Assembly (NCBI GenBank): GCA_002371785.1
Contig: DFGU01000043.1
Coordinates: forward strand, 1 to 5,991
Reading direction: 5' to 3'
Source of the DNA: Bacteroidales bacterium UBA3742
Lineage (GTDB): Bacteria; Bacteroidota; Bacteroidia; Bacteroidales; Paludibacteraceae
DNA length: 5,991 nucleotides
Shown here: piece after piece, positions 1-5,119 of the stretch
Numbering within the stretch: the first letter of the stretch is position 1
How the letters are laid out: every line of letters starts with the position of its first letter
The notes under the pieces: model-generated
Told to the model about the DNA's origin: nothing
The model's database searches: none
The model's input: the letters and a program-made list of their open reading frames with translations, nothing else
Translations under genes and position numbers: made by a program

Positions 1-519
1 GTGAGCGTCATCTCGTATCTGACCATCATGATCTTTGAGCCTCACTCGCTGTATGCGATGCGTCTGGCGCAGAAGGGCGAACTGCTGACCCACAACAAGG
101 ATCGCAATGTGCTGACCCTGCTCAAGATGGATAATGTGCTGGAGACCGACCTGATTACCATCTTCCCCGAGATGACACTCGGCGAACTGGTGAAAGTGAT
201 CTCGGAGAGCCGCAGAAATATCTTCCCCGTGATTGATCATGAGGGGCATCTGAAGGGTGTTTTGCTGCTGGATGAGGTACGAAATATTATGTTCCAACCG
301 CGTCTATATAAGCGGTTTACGGTAGGGCAACTGATGACGTCTCCCGCCGCGATCTTGCAGTTTGACATGCCGATGGATAAGGTGATGGAGACCTTTGAAG
401 ACACGGGCGCCTGGAACTTACCCGTAGTGGATCAGGATCGCCGCTATCTGGGCTTCGTCTCCAAATCCAAGATCTTTAATTCGTACCGTCACGTACTGGT
501 TCACTTCTCGGAAGAGTAA
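1..519 (+). CDS. ClC-family chloride channel/transporter, C-terminal part with paired CBS domains (5' partial)
   Basis: This is the C-terminal part of a ClC voltage-gated chloride channel or chloride/proton antiporter of the inner membrane. Frame 1 is open from the first base, so the GTG at position 1 is probably internal and the pore-forming transmembrane part lies before the window. The visible protein begins with the end of the last membrane helix and the linker (SYLTIMIFEPHSLYAMRLAQ), which I recognise from Bacteroidota ClC proteins. Two CBS modules follow: the first at about residues 40-98 (MDNVLETDLITIFPEMTL, then FPVIDHEGHLKGVLLLDEV) and the second at about 105-165 (VGQLMTSPAAILQ, then LPVVDQDRRYLGFVSKSKIF). 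The protein ends HVLVHFSEE at a TAA. In this family CBS pairs bind adenine nucleotides and gate transport; ligand binding here is inference. The gene converges on ssrA, and the tmRNA-end repeat array starts two bases after its stop. A free-standing CBS protein is less likely because of the membrane-linker sequence at the start. Confidence 0.85.
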   Translation: MSVISYLTIMIFEPHSLYAMRLAQKGELLTHNKDRNVLTLLKMDNVLETDLITIFPEMTLGELVKVISESRRNIFPVIDHEGHLKGVLLLDEVRNIMFQPRLYKRFTVGQLMTSPAAILQFDMPMDKVMETFEDTGAWNLPVVDQDRRYLGFVSKSKIFNSYRHVLVHFSEE

Positions 520-646
520 CGGAACCCGCGGGGAGAGTCCCGCTTAGTGGAGCTAGCGGGATTCGAAAATTACTTTAGCAATAATCGTGCCCTCCGGGCT
601 AAGAACCCGCGGGGAGAGTCCCGCTTAGTGGAGCTAGCGGGATTCG

Positions 647-663
647 AAAATTGCTATAGCAAT
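647..663 (-). terminator. Possible weak Rho-independent terminator downstream of ssrA
   Basis: Bases 650-663 form the 14-bp palindrome ATTGCTATAGCAAT. Read on the minus strand it is followed by a short T run ending at 647. The transcript would form a 5-bp AU-rich stem with a 4-nt loop and a U run of only four, so any terminator would be weak. The same element in the first repeat copy (566-582) has one base change that keeps pairing as a G-U wobble on the minus-strand RNA but gives an A-C mismatch on the plus strand. This mildly favours a role in the minus-strand transcript. The call is tentative. Confidence 0.35.
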
Positions 664-697
664 AATCGTGCCCTCCGGGCTAAGAACCCGCGGGGAG

Positions 698-725
698 AAT
701 CCCGCCTAGTGGAGCTAGCGGGATT
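698..725 (-). other. Hairpin spanning the tmRNA 3' end, mutually exclusive with the T-arm
   Basis: Bases 698-705 (AATCCCGC) and 718-725 (GCGGGATT) are perfect inverted repeats. Inside them TAG (707-709) can pair with CTA (715-717), leaving a single bulged base and a 5-nt loop. The 3' arm is the same strand that forms the T-stem and acceptor stem of mature tmRNA, so the hairpin and the tRNA-like fold cannot coexist in the precursor. Equivalent hairpins with one wobble or mismatch exist in the two upstream repeat copies (about 617-644 and 536-563). It lies between convergent genes, so it may act as a shared 3'-end or termination hairpin. That role is inference. Confidence 0.5.
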
Positions 726-1100
726 CGAACCCGCGTCCAAACAAGGACCGTATGTGCTTTCTACACGCTTATCTCGGCTTTGATTTTCGTCCGTCGGCAA
801 GACCCGAGCCACCAACCGCCGGCTTATCTGCTAAAGTTTCGGCATCGTATCGCAGCCTGCGACACCTATTCTGTGAATTTCTGCGCCGCTCAGTCCATTC
901 AGCCCACAGACTCGGCTTGGAGCGACGTCTCGTTCAGGCACCTGGTGCCCGAAATAAGCTAATCTACTATACTTCGATTAGGCAGCGAGAGCATAAGCAT
1001 TGTTGCCAGTTATAGTTTTGAGACGATATTAACGAGCATTGCCTCATTGCTCGGCGTGCTTACACAGGCGATCTACCTGCTGTCAAAACCAAATAGCCCC
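710..1100 (-). ncRNA. ssrA: transfer-messenger RNA (tmRNA, ssrA)
   Basis: tmRNA rescues ribosomes stalled on messages without a stop codon. With SmpB it enters like tRNA-Ala, then supplies a short reading frame that tags the nascent protein for proteolysis. On the minus strand the RNA starts GGGGCTATTTGGTTTTGACA and ends GGGTTCGAATCCCGCTAGCT followed by CCA. The 5' GGGGCTA (1100-1094) pairs with TAGCTCC (717-711) as a 7-bp acceptor stem with one G-U. The T-arm is a 5-bp stem (730-734 with 718-722) around the loop TTCGAAT. The discriminator A is at 710. The next genomic bases read CTA rather than CCA, so the terminal CCA is probably added after processing. The tag frame lies at 1007-978. The length of about 391 nt is normal for one-piece bacterial tmRNA. 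Pseudoknots were not traced base by base. The ends are exact only in so far as the acceptor stem defines them. Confidence 0.95.
978..1007 (-). other. tmRNA tag-peptide reading frame, GNNAYALAA-stop
   Basis: Reading the minus strand from 1007 gives GGC AAC AAT GCT TAT GCT CTC GCT GCC TAA, which is Gly-Asn-Asn-Ala-Tyr-Ala-Leu-Ala-Ala-stop. The YALAA end is the usual degradation signal recognised by ClpXP-type proteases. The resume codon is inferred to be the Gly codon because Bacteroidota tags known to me begin with Gly (GENNYALAA or GETNYALAA). Here an Ala directly precedes Tyr and the acidic Glu at position 2 is absent. Confidence 0.85.
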
Positions 1101-1204
1101 CTTCGTCGCAACTCGCTTGCAACGAGGTTTTGTCAAAGACAAAAAGGTCGCCGCGGTTGCTCCTCTTCAATCGAACTATCGCGTTACTAGCAGTTCGATT
1201 GAGG
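1101..1204 (-). other. Hairpin-rich stretch, likely 5' leader of the tmRNA precursor
   Basis: Three inverted repeats follow one another. Bases 1103-1111 pair with 1117-1125 around a 5-nt loop; the one non-Watson-Crick position (1107/1121) is a G-U wobble only on the minus-strand RNA. Bases 1128-1134 (TTTTGTC) pair perfectly with 1138-1144 around AAA. Bases 1167-1177 (TCAATCGAACT) pair perfectly with 1192-1202 around a 14-nt loop. The stretch lies between the mature tmRNA 5' end and the best minus-strand promoter, so it should be transcribed and then removed, probably by RNase P at 1100/1101. It lies upstream of the ileS promoter and so should not be part of the ileS message. No coding potential was recognised in it. 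Confidence 0.55.
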
Positions 1205-1237
1205 TAAAAAGTGATACATTTTTTTCAAAAGCGGCTG

Positions 1238-1269
1238 CAAAAGTACAAAATAATTTTGATATATGCAAA
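1238..1269 (-). promoter_or_regulatory. Predicted ssrA promoter (Bacteroidota type)
   Basis: On the minus strand, TTTG (1269-1266) is followed after 20 nt by TACTTTTG (1245-1238), which fits the Bacteroidota primary-sigma consensus TTTG then TAnnTTTG. Transcription should start near 1231, giving about 130 nt of leader before the mature tmRNA 5' end. No closer consensus was seen between 1101 and 1237 on this strand. It overlaps the divergent ileS promoter. Confidence 0.55.
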
Positions 1270-1285
1270 AAATTTCGTAATTTTG
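1255..1285 (+). promoter_or_regulatory. Predicted ileS promoter (Bacteroidota type)
   Basis: TTTG at 1255-1258 and TAATTTTG at 1278-1285 are separated by 19 nt, an excellent match to the Bacteroidota -33/-7 consensus. Transcription should start near 1291, leaving a leader of about 35 nt before the ileS ATG. That leader is rich in A, C and T (ACACACATATATACACACAA) and has no Shine-Dalgarno sequence, as is usual in this phylum. A second TAATTTTG at 1251-1258 overlaps the -33 element but lacks a clear upstream partner. Confidence 0.7.
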
Positions 1286-1325
1286 CACGCTATTTTATGC
1301 GTACACACATATATACACACAATAA

Positions 1326-4300
1326 ATGAAACATTTTAAGGAATACAAACAGTTGAATCTGGCCGCACTGAGCGAAGAAGTGCTGGCAGAGTGGGAAAAG
1401 GAACATTTGTTTGAGAAGAGCGTAGAGACACGCGAAGGTCATCCTGCGTTTTTATTCTTCGAGGGTCCTCCCTCGGCGAACGGTATGCCGGGTATCCACC
1501 ACGTGATGGCACGTACGATCAAGGACACGTTCTGCCGCTTCAAGACGATGCAGGGCTACCAGGTACGTCGTAAAGCCGGATGGGATACGCACGGTCTGCC
1601 CGTGGAGCTGGGCGTGGAGAAGATGCTGGGTATCACCAAGGAAGATATCGGCAAGAAAATATCGGTGGACGAGTACAACGCAGCCTGCCGCAAAGAGGTG
1701 ATGAAATACACCGCCGAGTGGACCAAACTGACCAAACAGATGGGCTACTGGGTGGACTTGAACAATCCGTATATCACGTACGACAACAAGTATATCGAGA
1801 CCCTTTGGTACCTGCTCAAGGAACTGTATAAGAAGGGCTATCTCTACAAGGGCTATACCATCCAGCCGTATTCGCCGGCTGCCGGAACGGGACTGAGTTC
1901 GCACGAGCTCAACCAACCTGGTTGCTACCGTGACGTCAAGGATCTGACTTGTACCGCCAAATTCAAACTAAAAGCCAACGACCAACGACTAACGACCAAC
2001 GACCGTTATATCATCGCTTGGACGACCACGCCGTGGACCTTGCCTTCGAATACCGCCCTCTGCGTGGGTCCGAAGATAGACTATGTGGAGATTGCGCTGG
2101 AGAGCGGCGAGCATATCATCCTGGCGGAGGCACGACTGAGTGCGTATTTCGAGAACGCCGAGATCGTGGCCCGTTACAAGGGTACTGACCTCGTTGGCCT
2201 GGAGTACGAACCCCTCTTCCCGTGGGTGAATCCGGGACCGGGTGCATATCGCGTTATTCCGGGTGACTATGTGACCACGGAAGACGGTACGGGTATTGTA
2301 CATATCGCGCCGACCTTTGGTGCGGACGATAAGAAAGTGGGTGACGCTGCCGGTGTGCCGGGACTGTATATGCAGACCAAGGACTTCGGTCCGCGTCCGA
2401 TGGTGGATTTCACGGGTAAGTACTGGAAGATTGAGGATCTGGACGAGGCATGGGTAGCCGCTAACGTCAATACCGAACTGTACGGCAAGTATGCCGGACG
2501 CTTTGTGAAGAACGCGTACGACCCGACGCTGACGGAGAAGGACGAGAGTCTGGACCTGCATCTCTGCCTGGAGATGAAAGCCGACGGCCGTCTGCTCAAG
2601 ACCGAGAAGCACGTACACTCCTACCCGCATTGCTGGCGTACCGACAAACCCGTCATCTACTACCCGCTCGACTCGTGGTTTATCAAGTCGACGATGGCAC
2701 GCGACGAGATGATCGCGCTCAACAAGACCATCAACTGGCAACCTGAAAGCACAGGTACGGGTCGTTTCGGTCAGTGGCTCAACAACCTCAACGACTGGAA
2801 CTTAAGCCGCAGCCGTTACTGGGGTACGCCGCTACCTATCTGGCGCACCGAGGATGGCAAGGAAGAGATCTGTATCGGTTCGATCGCCGAACTCTTTGCT
2901 GAGATCGACAAGTCGGTCAAGGCCGGCTTCATGACCGCGAACCCGTGGCCGAAACACGTGGTAGGCGACTATAGCAAGCAGAACTACGACCCGAGCGTGA
3001 TTGATCTGCATCGTCCGTATGTGGATAATATCATTCTCGTTTCGCCAAGCGGAAAACCGATGAAGCGTGAACTGGACCTGATTGACGTATGGTTCGACTC
3101 AGGCGCGATGCCGTATGCACAGAACCACTATCCGTTTGAGAACGCTGACGCTCCGCGTACTGCCGACTTCATCTCGGAGGGTGTGGATCAGACCCGCGGC
3201 TGGTTCTTCACGCTGCATGCTATCCACACGATGATCGAGGGTCAGGTGGCCTATAAGAACGTCATCTCTACCGGATTGGTACTGGACAAGAACGGCAACA
3301 AGATGTCGAAACGTCTGGGCAATGCCGTAGATCCGTTTACCGCGCTGGAGAAATACGGTGCAGACGCCGTTCGCTGGTATATGCTGACCAACTCCGCGCC
3401 ATGGGAGAACCTGAAGTTCGATCCGGAAGGGGTCGATGAGGTGCGCCGTAAGTTCTTCGGCACGCTCTATAACACCTACGGCTTCTTCGCCCTGTATGCC
3501 AACGTTGACGGCTGGCAACCTGCGTCTCTCACCGACGGTCAACCGACGGTCAACCGACAGTCAAAGCCAACGTCAGACCAAGATCGTACCGAGATCGACC
3601 GCTGGATTCTCTCCAAACTCAATTCGCTCGTCAAAGAGGTCACCGAAGCCTACGAGAGCTACGAGCCGACGAAAGCCGGTCGTGCTATCTCGGATTTCGT
3701 ACAGGATGACCTGAGCAACTGGTACGTGCGCCTGAACCGCAAACGTTTCTGGGGCGGCGAGATGAATGCCGACAAGCAGGCAGCATACGAGACGCTGTAC
3801 ACCTGTCTGAAGACCGTAGCACAACTGATGGCACCGAACGCGCCGTTCTATGCCGATCGTCTCTATCGCGATCTGACCGGCGAGACCGTACATCTGAGTC
3901 AATGGCCAACAGCCAACGCCAAGGCTATTGACCTCAACCTGGAGCGTCAGATGTACCTGGCACAGCAAGCCACCTCGATGATTCTCAGTCTGCGTAAACG
4001 TGCCGAGAAGAACGTACGTCAACCGCTGCAGAAGGCGGTCATCCCGACGCCGGATCAGGAGACGACGGACGCGTTGCAGCATGTAGCCGAACTGATCAAG
4101 AGCGAGGTGAACGTCAAGGAGCTGGTCGTTGTACCGGCCGAGCAGAGCGAGATACGACTGGTCAAGAAGATCAAACCGCAGTTTAAGGTGCTGGGCAAGA
4201 AAGTGGGTGGTCAGATGAAGGCCCTCGCCGCAGCCATTGCCGCTATGACGCAAGACGAGATCGCCCAAATGGAAGCAGACGGACAGTTCACACTGCTGGA

Positions 4301-4673
4301 CTATACGCTCGTGCCGGAAGATGTGGAGATCATCACGGAGGATATGCCCGGATGGTTGGTAGCCAACAACGGCATTCTGACCATTGCGCTGGACATTGAG
4401 TTGACCGACGAGTTGGTAGAAGAGGGTCTGGCACGTGAGTTGATCAACCGTATTCAGAACTTACGCAAGCAGAGTGGACTGGAGATCACGGACCGCATCC
4501 GCGTCACAATTCAGGATGTAGAGGTGATCCACAATGCCGTGCTGCATTGCAATGACTACATCGCATCGCAGGTACTGGCCACGAAATTAGATCTAACGAC
4601 TAACGATCAATTACCAACGACCATCGAAATGGATGGACAAAACATACAAATCAAAATAGAAAAAGCATCATGA
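1326..4673 (+). CDS. ileS: isoleucyl-tRNA synthetase, IleRS2 type with GIHH signature
   Basis: This cytoplasmic class I enzyme activates isoleucine with ATP and charges tRNA-Ile. At 1115 residues it is longer than the E. coli enzyme (about 940) and fits the eukaryote-like IleRS2 form. Visible landmarks are GPPSANGMPGIHH (47-59), where the HIGH signature reads GIHH (56-59); GWDTHGLPVE (85-94); the editing-domain motifs WTTTPWTLPSN (232-242) and GTGIVHIAPTFGADD (321-335); DWNLSRSRYWGTPLPIW (490-506); GVDQTRGWFF (from 619); and KMSKR (659-663). An anticodon-binding helical domain follows (EIDRWILSKLNSLVKEV onward), then a C-terminal segment with LARELINRIQNLRKQSG, typical of IleRS2 (DUF5915-like). 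I saw no C-terminal Cys-type zinc finger of the IleRS1 kind. The ATG at 1326 fits the promoter and the family N-terminus. Short tandem repeats are embedded at residues 217-226, 736-746 and 1090-1101. The stop overlaps the next start by 4 bp (ATGA). GIHH forms are associated with mupirocin hyper-resistance. Confidence 0.97.
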   Translation: MKHFKEYKQLNLAALSEEVLAEWEKEHLFEKSVETREGHPAFLFFEGPPSANGMPGIHHVMARTIKDTFCRFKTMQGYQVRRKAGWDTHGLPVELGVEKMLGITKEDIGKKISVDEYNAACRKEVMKYTAEWTKLTKQMGYWVDLNNPYITYDNKYIETLWYLLKELYKKGYLYKGYTIQPYSPAAGTGLSSHELNQPGCYRDVKDLTCTAKFKLKANDQRLTTNDRYIIAWTTTPWTLPSNTALCVGPKIDYVEIALESGEHIILAEARLSAYFENAEIVARYKGTDLVGLEYEPLFPWVNPGPGAYRVIPGDYVTTEDGTGIVHIAPTFGADDKKVGDAAGVPGLYMQTKDFGPRPMVDFTGKYWKIEDLDEAWVAANVNTELYGKYAGRFVKNAYDPTLTEKDESLDLHLCLEMKADGRLLKTEKHVHSYPHCWRTDKPVIYYPLDSWFIKSTMARDEMIALNKTINWQPESTGTGRFGQWLNNLNDWNLSRSRYWGTPLPIWRTEDGKEEICIGSIAELFAEIDKSVKAGFMTANPWPKHVVGDYSKQNYDPSVIDLHRPYVDNIILVSPSGKPMKRELDLIDVWFDSGAMPYAQNHYPFENADAPRTADFISEGVDQTRGWFFTLHAIHTMIEGQVAYKNVISTGLVLDKNGNKMSKRLGNAVDPFTALEKYGADAVRWYMLTNSAPWENLKFDPEGVDEVRRKFFGTLYNTYGFFALYANVDGWQPASLTDGQPTVNRQSKPTSDQDRTEIDRWILSKLNSLVKEVTEAYESYEPTKAGRAISDFVQDDLSNWYVRLNRKRFWGGEMNADKQAAYETLYTCLKTVAQLMAPNAPFYADRLYRDLTGETVHLSQWPTANAKAIDLNLERQMYLAQQATSMILSLRKRAEKNVRQPLQKAVIPTPDQETTDALQHVAELIKSEVNVKELVVVPAEQSEIRLVKKIKPQFKVLGKKVGGQMKALAAAIAAMTQDEIAQMEADGQFTLLDYTLVPEDVEIITEDMPGWLVANNGILTIALDIELTDELVEEGLARELINRIQNLRKQSGLEITDRIRVTIQDVEVIHNAVLHCNDYIASQVLATKLDLTTNDQLPTTIEMDGQNIQIKIEKAS
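1975..2002 (+). repeat. CYAACGA heptamer array in ileS (four units)
   Basis: Four consecutive heptamers CCAACGA, CCAACGA, CTAACGA, CCAACGA run without interruption. They encode residues 217-226 (ANDQRLTTND), just before the YIIAWTTTPW strand that opens the editing-domain core. From memory of related enzymes this is a variable surface loop. Seven is not a multiple of three, so successive units are read in different frames and the peptide itself does not repeat at this period. Confidence 0.85.
3531..3563 (+). repeat. 11-bp tandem repeat in ileS (three units)
   Basis: The unit ACCGACGGTCA occurs at 3531-3541 and 3542-3552 exactly, and at 3553-3563 with one change (ACCGACAGTCA). The 33 bases encode TDGQPTVNRQS (residues 736-746). 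They lie in the linker between the catalytic domain and the anticodon-binding helical domain that begins near EIDRWILSKL. The bases just after (AAGCCAACGTCAGACC) look like degenerate relatives. Confidence 0.85.
4593..4627 (+). repeat. CYAACGA heptamer array near the ileS 3' end (five units, two degenerate)
   Basis: In a constant 7-bp register the units are CTAACGA, CTAACGA, TCAATTA, CCAACGA, CCATCGA. This is the same consensus as the array at 1975-2002. It encodes residues 1090-1101 (LTTNDQLPTTIE) shortly before the C-terminus. A two-unit relative (GCCAACA, GCCAACG) occurs at 3905-3918. Confidence 0.75.
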
Positions 4674-5113
4674 GAGCATGCACATTTCGTAAGTCGGCCC
4701 TCCGACTCCTATTCTTTGCGCTGGCGGGTGCGGCGCTGACCGGTTGTATCCCCACCACGCAGCCCACGTTCTACCTGCACGACCTGCAGGGACTCTGGCA
4801 AGAGAACAACACCCAGCACTACGTACGCTTTACCACCGAGCAGAGCGACGAGGCGGGCTACCTCTACGGCCGCGAGTGGGACGAAGGCGAAGATATCTTC
4901 GAAGAAGACCTGGTGCCCCACGGCAACGGATGGTTTAAGTACCTGTTCGAAACCGATAATCAGAAGTTGACGGAGATACACTTGATGGACAACGGCGGTG
5001 CGGAGATACCGAAGATTTACGTGGTGACCAAACTGAATAGCACCACGCTGGAATACTACGAAAAGGACCATAAGGCCATCACGTACCGTTTTCAGAAGAT
5101 GGTAGAAAAATAA
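4670..5113 (+). CDS. Small predicted lipoprotein of unknown function
   Basis: The function is not recognised. The 147-residue product has a classical lipoprotein signal: a basic start (MRACTFRKSALR), a hydrophobic stretch (LLFFALAGAAL) and a lipobox LTGC, with the lipidated Cys at residue 26. The residues after it (IPTTQP) lack the acidic run used for surface export in Bacteroidota, so a periplasm-facing anchor is more likely. The mature part is compact and beta-rich in appearance (LQGLWQENNTQHYVRF, GWFKYLFET, IYVVTKLNSTTLEYYE). This recalls small lipocalin-like domains of this phylum, but that is only an impression. An acidic patch (DEGEDIFEED) lies near residues 71-80. The start overlaps the ileS stop by 4 bp (ATGA), which suggests translational coupling and cotranscription. 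The asmA-like gene follows after 6 bp. Confidence 0.85.
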   Translation: MRACTFRKSALRLLFFALAGAALTGCIPTTQPTFYLHDLQGLWQENNTQHYVRFTTEQSDEAGYLYGREWDEGEDIFEEDLVPHGNGWFKYLFETDNQKLTEIHLMDNGGAEIPKIYVVTKLNSTTLEYYEKDHKAITYRFQKMVEK

Positions 5114-5119
5114 ACGGCT

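Larger units (their letters stand above)
522..729. repeat. Tandem array, period 81 bp, containing copies of the tmRNA 3' end
   Basis: Three direct copies lie at 522-602, 603-683 and 684-729, the last partial. Copies 1 and 2 differ in the visible alignment only at two bases (572 versus 653, and 575 versus 656). Copy 3 matches copy 2 for 46 bases apart from two changes (618 to 699, and 625 to 706), and then runs into the true tmRNA gene. The layout is therefore a 46-bp element, a 35-bp spacer, the element, the spacer, and the element. Each element includes the last 20 bases of tmRNA (T-loop TTCGAAT, 3' strand of the T-stem, 3' strand of the acceptor stem and the discriminator base) plus about 26 bases of downstream flank. 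The duplication breaks inside the T-loop. The period is divisible by three, which gives a spurious open frame of 27-residue repeats. The array could be a slippage duplication or a relic of integrase action at ssrA; the sequence alone does not decide. Confidence 0.9.

Noticed and set aside
522..729. CRISPR-like geometry (46-bp repeats with 35-bp spacers)
   Set aside because: The two spacers are nearly identical to each other, there are only three repeats, and the repeat is part of ssrA. No cas gene is present.
710..734. A separate tRNA gene on the minus strand, suggested by the T-arm
   Set aside because: There is no D-arm or anticodon arm at tRNA spacing. The acceptor partner lies about 390 bases away at 1094-1100, and a tag frame lies between, so this is tmRNA.
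547..783. Open frame encoding 27-residue repeats (plus strand)
   Set aside because: It arises because the 81-bp DNA repeat is divisible by three. It reads through the tmRNA T-arm in antisense, and its sequence is explained entirely by the tmRNA-end array.
1167..1202. Rho-independent terminator at the 11-bp inverted repeat
   Set aside because: No T run follows directly on either strand. The T7 run at 1219-1225 is too far from the stem, and no gene ends just upstream on the plus strand.
1302..1325. Dinucleotide-like CA/TA tract before ileS as a phase-variation repeat
   Set aside because: The tract is short and irregular and lies in the untranslated leader. It fits the ordinary unstructured, A-rich leaders of Bacteroidota.
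752..1329. Plus-strand open frames at 752-1015, 780-962 and 1039-1329
   Set aside because: They lie antisense to tmRNA and its leader and promoters, with no recognisable protein features.
1989..2741. Long minus-strand open frame inside ileS, and similar ones at 1452-1916, 3099-3542 and 3573-4268
   Set aside because: They are shadows of the strongly biased ileS codons. The plus frame is unmistakably IleRS, while the antisense translations are Arg/His/Leu-rich without motifs.
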